From: Akkermansia muciniphila
GTDB taxonomy: Bacteria; Verrucomicrobiota; Verrucomicrobiia; Limisphaerales; UBA9464
NCBI GenBank assembly: GCA_945861565.1
Contig: CAMAUY010000006.1
Span: 22,211-86,210 of the forward strand
Direction of reading: 5' to 3'
DNA length: 64,000 bases
Positions 62,120 to 64,000 of this stretch are shown here, in pieces. Under the pieces are notes generated by a model. The model ran no database searches and was not told the origin of the DNA. It was given only the letters and a program-made list of their open reading frames with translations. Positions within the stretch are counted from its first letter, which is position 1; each line of letters opens with the position of its first letter. A program made the position numbers and the translations under genes.

Positions 62120-63493
62120 ATGCCTGCCCGTCTCGTAATAAAAGCAAATTCCAATCTCCTCCGCTGGCCCCGCGGTTGCGTGACTGCCTGGTTTTACGGA
62201 GTAATTGCGTCGCTCGCCGTCGTTCTGCATGCAGCGGAGCGTCCCGCCGTTTCAGTTCCCCGGGCGACTTCGGGCGATACCGCCATTGAGCCGGACTGGT
62301 CGCAGCGACTCACGATTACGGTCGGGCCCAACGGTGCGGATTTGGTCGGCACCGGTGACCGGGTGCTGCAGGCAGCGGTGGATTACGTGGCACGCCTTGG
62401 CGGTGGCACGGTGAATGTGCTGCCCGGGATCTATCGTTTGCGGAACGCCGTGTATCTCCAATCGAAGGTGCGCCTTGTTGGCAGTGGTTCGGAGACGGTG
62501 CTGATCAAAGAGCCTTCGGCAAAAACGATGCTCGCCGAGGACAGTGATTGGTATGATCAGGAGATCACGCTGCTGGACGCGAGTGGTTTCGCGGTCGGAG
62601 ATGGCGTATGTCTCCGCGCTAAAAATCCAGACACCGGTGGCGAAACGGTGGTCAAGCGGACGTTGATTGCCCGCCACGGCCAACGTTTCAAATTGGACCG
62701 ACCGTTGCGCGAAAACTTCTGGAAACTGGGCAACGCGACGGTTTCGACGCTCTTCCCCATTCTCAGTGGTGAATTCATTTCCGACATCGTCATCGAGAAT
62801 CTCGTGCTCGATGGCAACAAACCGCACAACGACAACCTGAACGGCAACTACGCCGGCTGCATTTTTCTACAGGATTGCAATCGCATCACGATCCGCGGGG
62901 TGCAGGCGCGCAACTATAACGGCGACGGGATTAGTTGGCAGATTTGCCATGATGTGCTCGTCGAGAACTGCGTTTCGGAAAATCATGCCGGCCTCGGCCT
63001 CCATCCGGGTTCGGGTTCGCAGCGCCCGATTATTCGCAACTGTCGGCTGGAAGGAAACGACATAGGTATCTTCTTTTGCTGGGGTGTGAAGTACGGTCTG
63101 GCGGAGAATAACCGACTTATCAGCAACCGCGTTGGGGTCTCGATCGGCCATCGGGACACGGATAATCTCGTGACGCGGAATGAGATTCTGCGCAGCTCGC
63201 AGGTGGGGGTGCTCTTTCGGCCCGAACGCGGCAAGGACTTCGCCGGCCATCGCAATCGCATTGAGAACAATCGCATCGTCGATAGCGGTTCGACCAACGG
63301 AGTGGCCATCGATGTCCAGGGCGCGACCGAAGCCGTGGTTCTGTCGGGGAACGAGATCCTGGAGACGCGGGAACCGGCCGGCCGCATCGCGGTGCGCCTC
63401 GGAGCGGCATCAAAATTGATCCAGGTTCAGAACAATCAGATCACGGGCTTCGCGACCGCGGTCAAGCAACTCTCCGAGCCTGATCCCCGGTGA
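62120..63493 (+). CDS. Right-handed parallel beta-helix repeat protein, paralogue of 16931-18250
   Basis: [110 protein letters not shown] closely matches the earlier gene. Confidence 0.88.
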   Translation: MPARLVIKANSNLLRWPRGCVTAWFYGVIASLAVVLHAAERPAVSVPRATSGDTAIEPDWSQRLTITVGPNGADLVGTGDRVLQAAVDYVARLGGGTVNVLPGIYRLRNAVYLQSKVRLVGSGSETVLIKEPSAKTMLAEDSDWYDQEITLLDASGFAVGDGVCLRAKNPDTGGETVVKRTLIARHGQRFKLDRPLRENFWKLGNATVSTLFPILSGEFISDIVIENLVLDGNKPHNDNLNGNYAGCIFLQDCNRITIRGVQARNYNGDGISWQICHDVLVENCVSENHAGLGLHPGSGSQRPIIRNCRLEGNDIGIFFCWGVKYGLAENNRLISNRVGVSIGHRDTDNLVTRNEILRSSQVGVLFRPERGKDFAGHRNRIENNRIVDSGSTNGVAIDVQGATEAVVLSGNEILETREPAGRIAVRLGAASKLIQVQNNQITGFATAVKQLSEPDPR

Positions 63494-64000
63494 AAAGATT
63501 GTCTCAGGGTACTGCGCTTGAATCGTTTTGAACAGCAGCACACAAAGAGAACGAAGATTGTTCCTGTCTTTGTCGGCCTTCGTTTCCTTCTGTCGTCATT
63601 CCGACAACTTCCGGATGCTCCGTTTCGGAGGGGTGTAAGACAAAGATCTGATTCCGTTGAAAAACAGGCGATTTTCTTGGCATGAAATCTCTAGGTCGCT
63701 GTGGGGCAGGACTCCCTCCTGCCGGTTTCGGGAGTTTTTGACTCCGCGAACCCGAATACTCGCGCGAAGTCCCGAAGCCGCGAAGAAAGCAGGAATTGGG
63801 AAATCCGCCGACGGGTGGGCCCTTTGGCGCGACAGATCGCTGCCGAAGTAGGTTCAGACCTCAGTAAAACCGGCAAAATCGGATAGTAAGACGCGGAAGT
63901 TCAATTCCGTGAAAGTGACGATAAACGGAGGCGCGCGGCGGCGCGGTTTTCAGACCGTTTTCCCCCCACTCAACCCGGGTGGGCTTTAGGTTTTCTGCGG

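Overview
GC-rich chromosomal window whose gene families (PSCyt1/DUF1549/DUF1553 + DUF1501, DUF1552 + DUF1592-type giant cytochrome proteins, many prepilin-like G-proteins, long GreA) suggest Verrucomicrobiota; this is an inference, no rRNA marker is present. Most of the window is ordinary chromosome: rplM-rpsI-argC, pgk, grpE-dnaJ-rsmE, rsmB, engB, rsgA, a sigma-70 factor, metX-metY, an acetate-type symporter with DUF485, SNF2 helicase + SWIM protein, and a carbohydrate/uronate catabolism block (sulfatase, 2-hydroxyacid DH, Ldh-family oxidoreductase, PfkB kinase, beta-helix proteins, SMP-30 proteins). The most interesting stretch is about 40.3-43.1 kb. It holds a retropepsin-like protease split by one in-frame TAG, a 160-bp multi-hairpin element with 20-bp terminal inverted repeats, a YwqK/MORN-like ORF, two inverted-repeat families (ATCCGTGG-type and ATTCGTG-type), a well-formed integron attC-like site directly preceding a small membrane-protein ORF, and a copy of a dispersed ~40-bp repeat also found at 32.2 kb. 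Other points: a frameshifted beta-propeller repeat gene (~48.0-48.9 kb), a structured leader and 15-bp direct repeats upstream of metY, a palindrome inside a glycosyltransferase gene, and a stand-alone OLD-family ATPase/nuclease. No CRISPR array, rRNA or integron integrase was seen, and I recognised no tRNA by eye.
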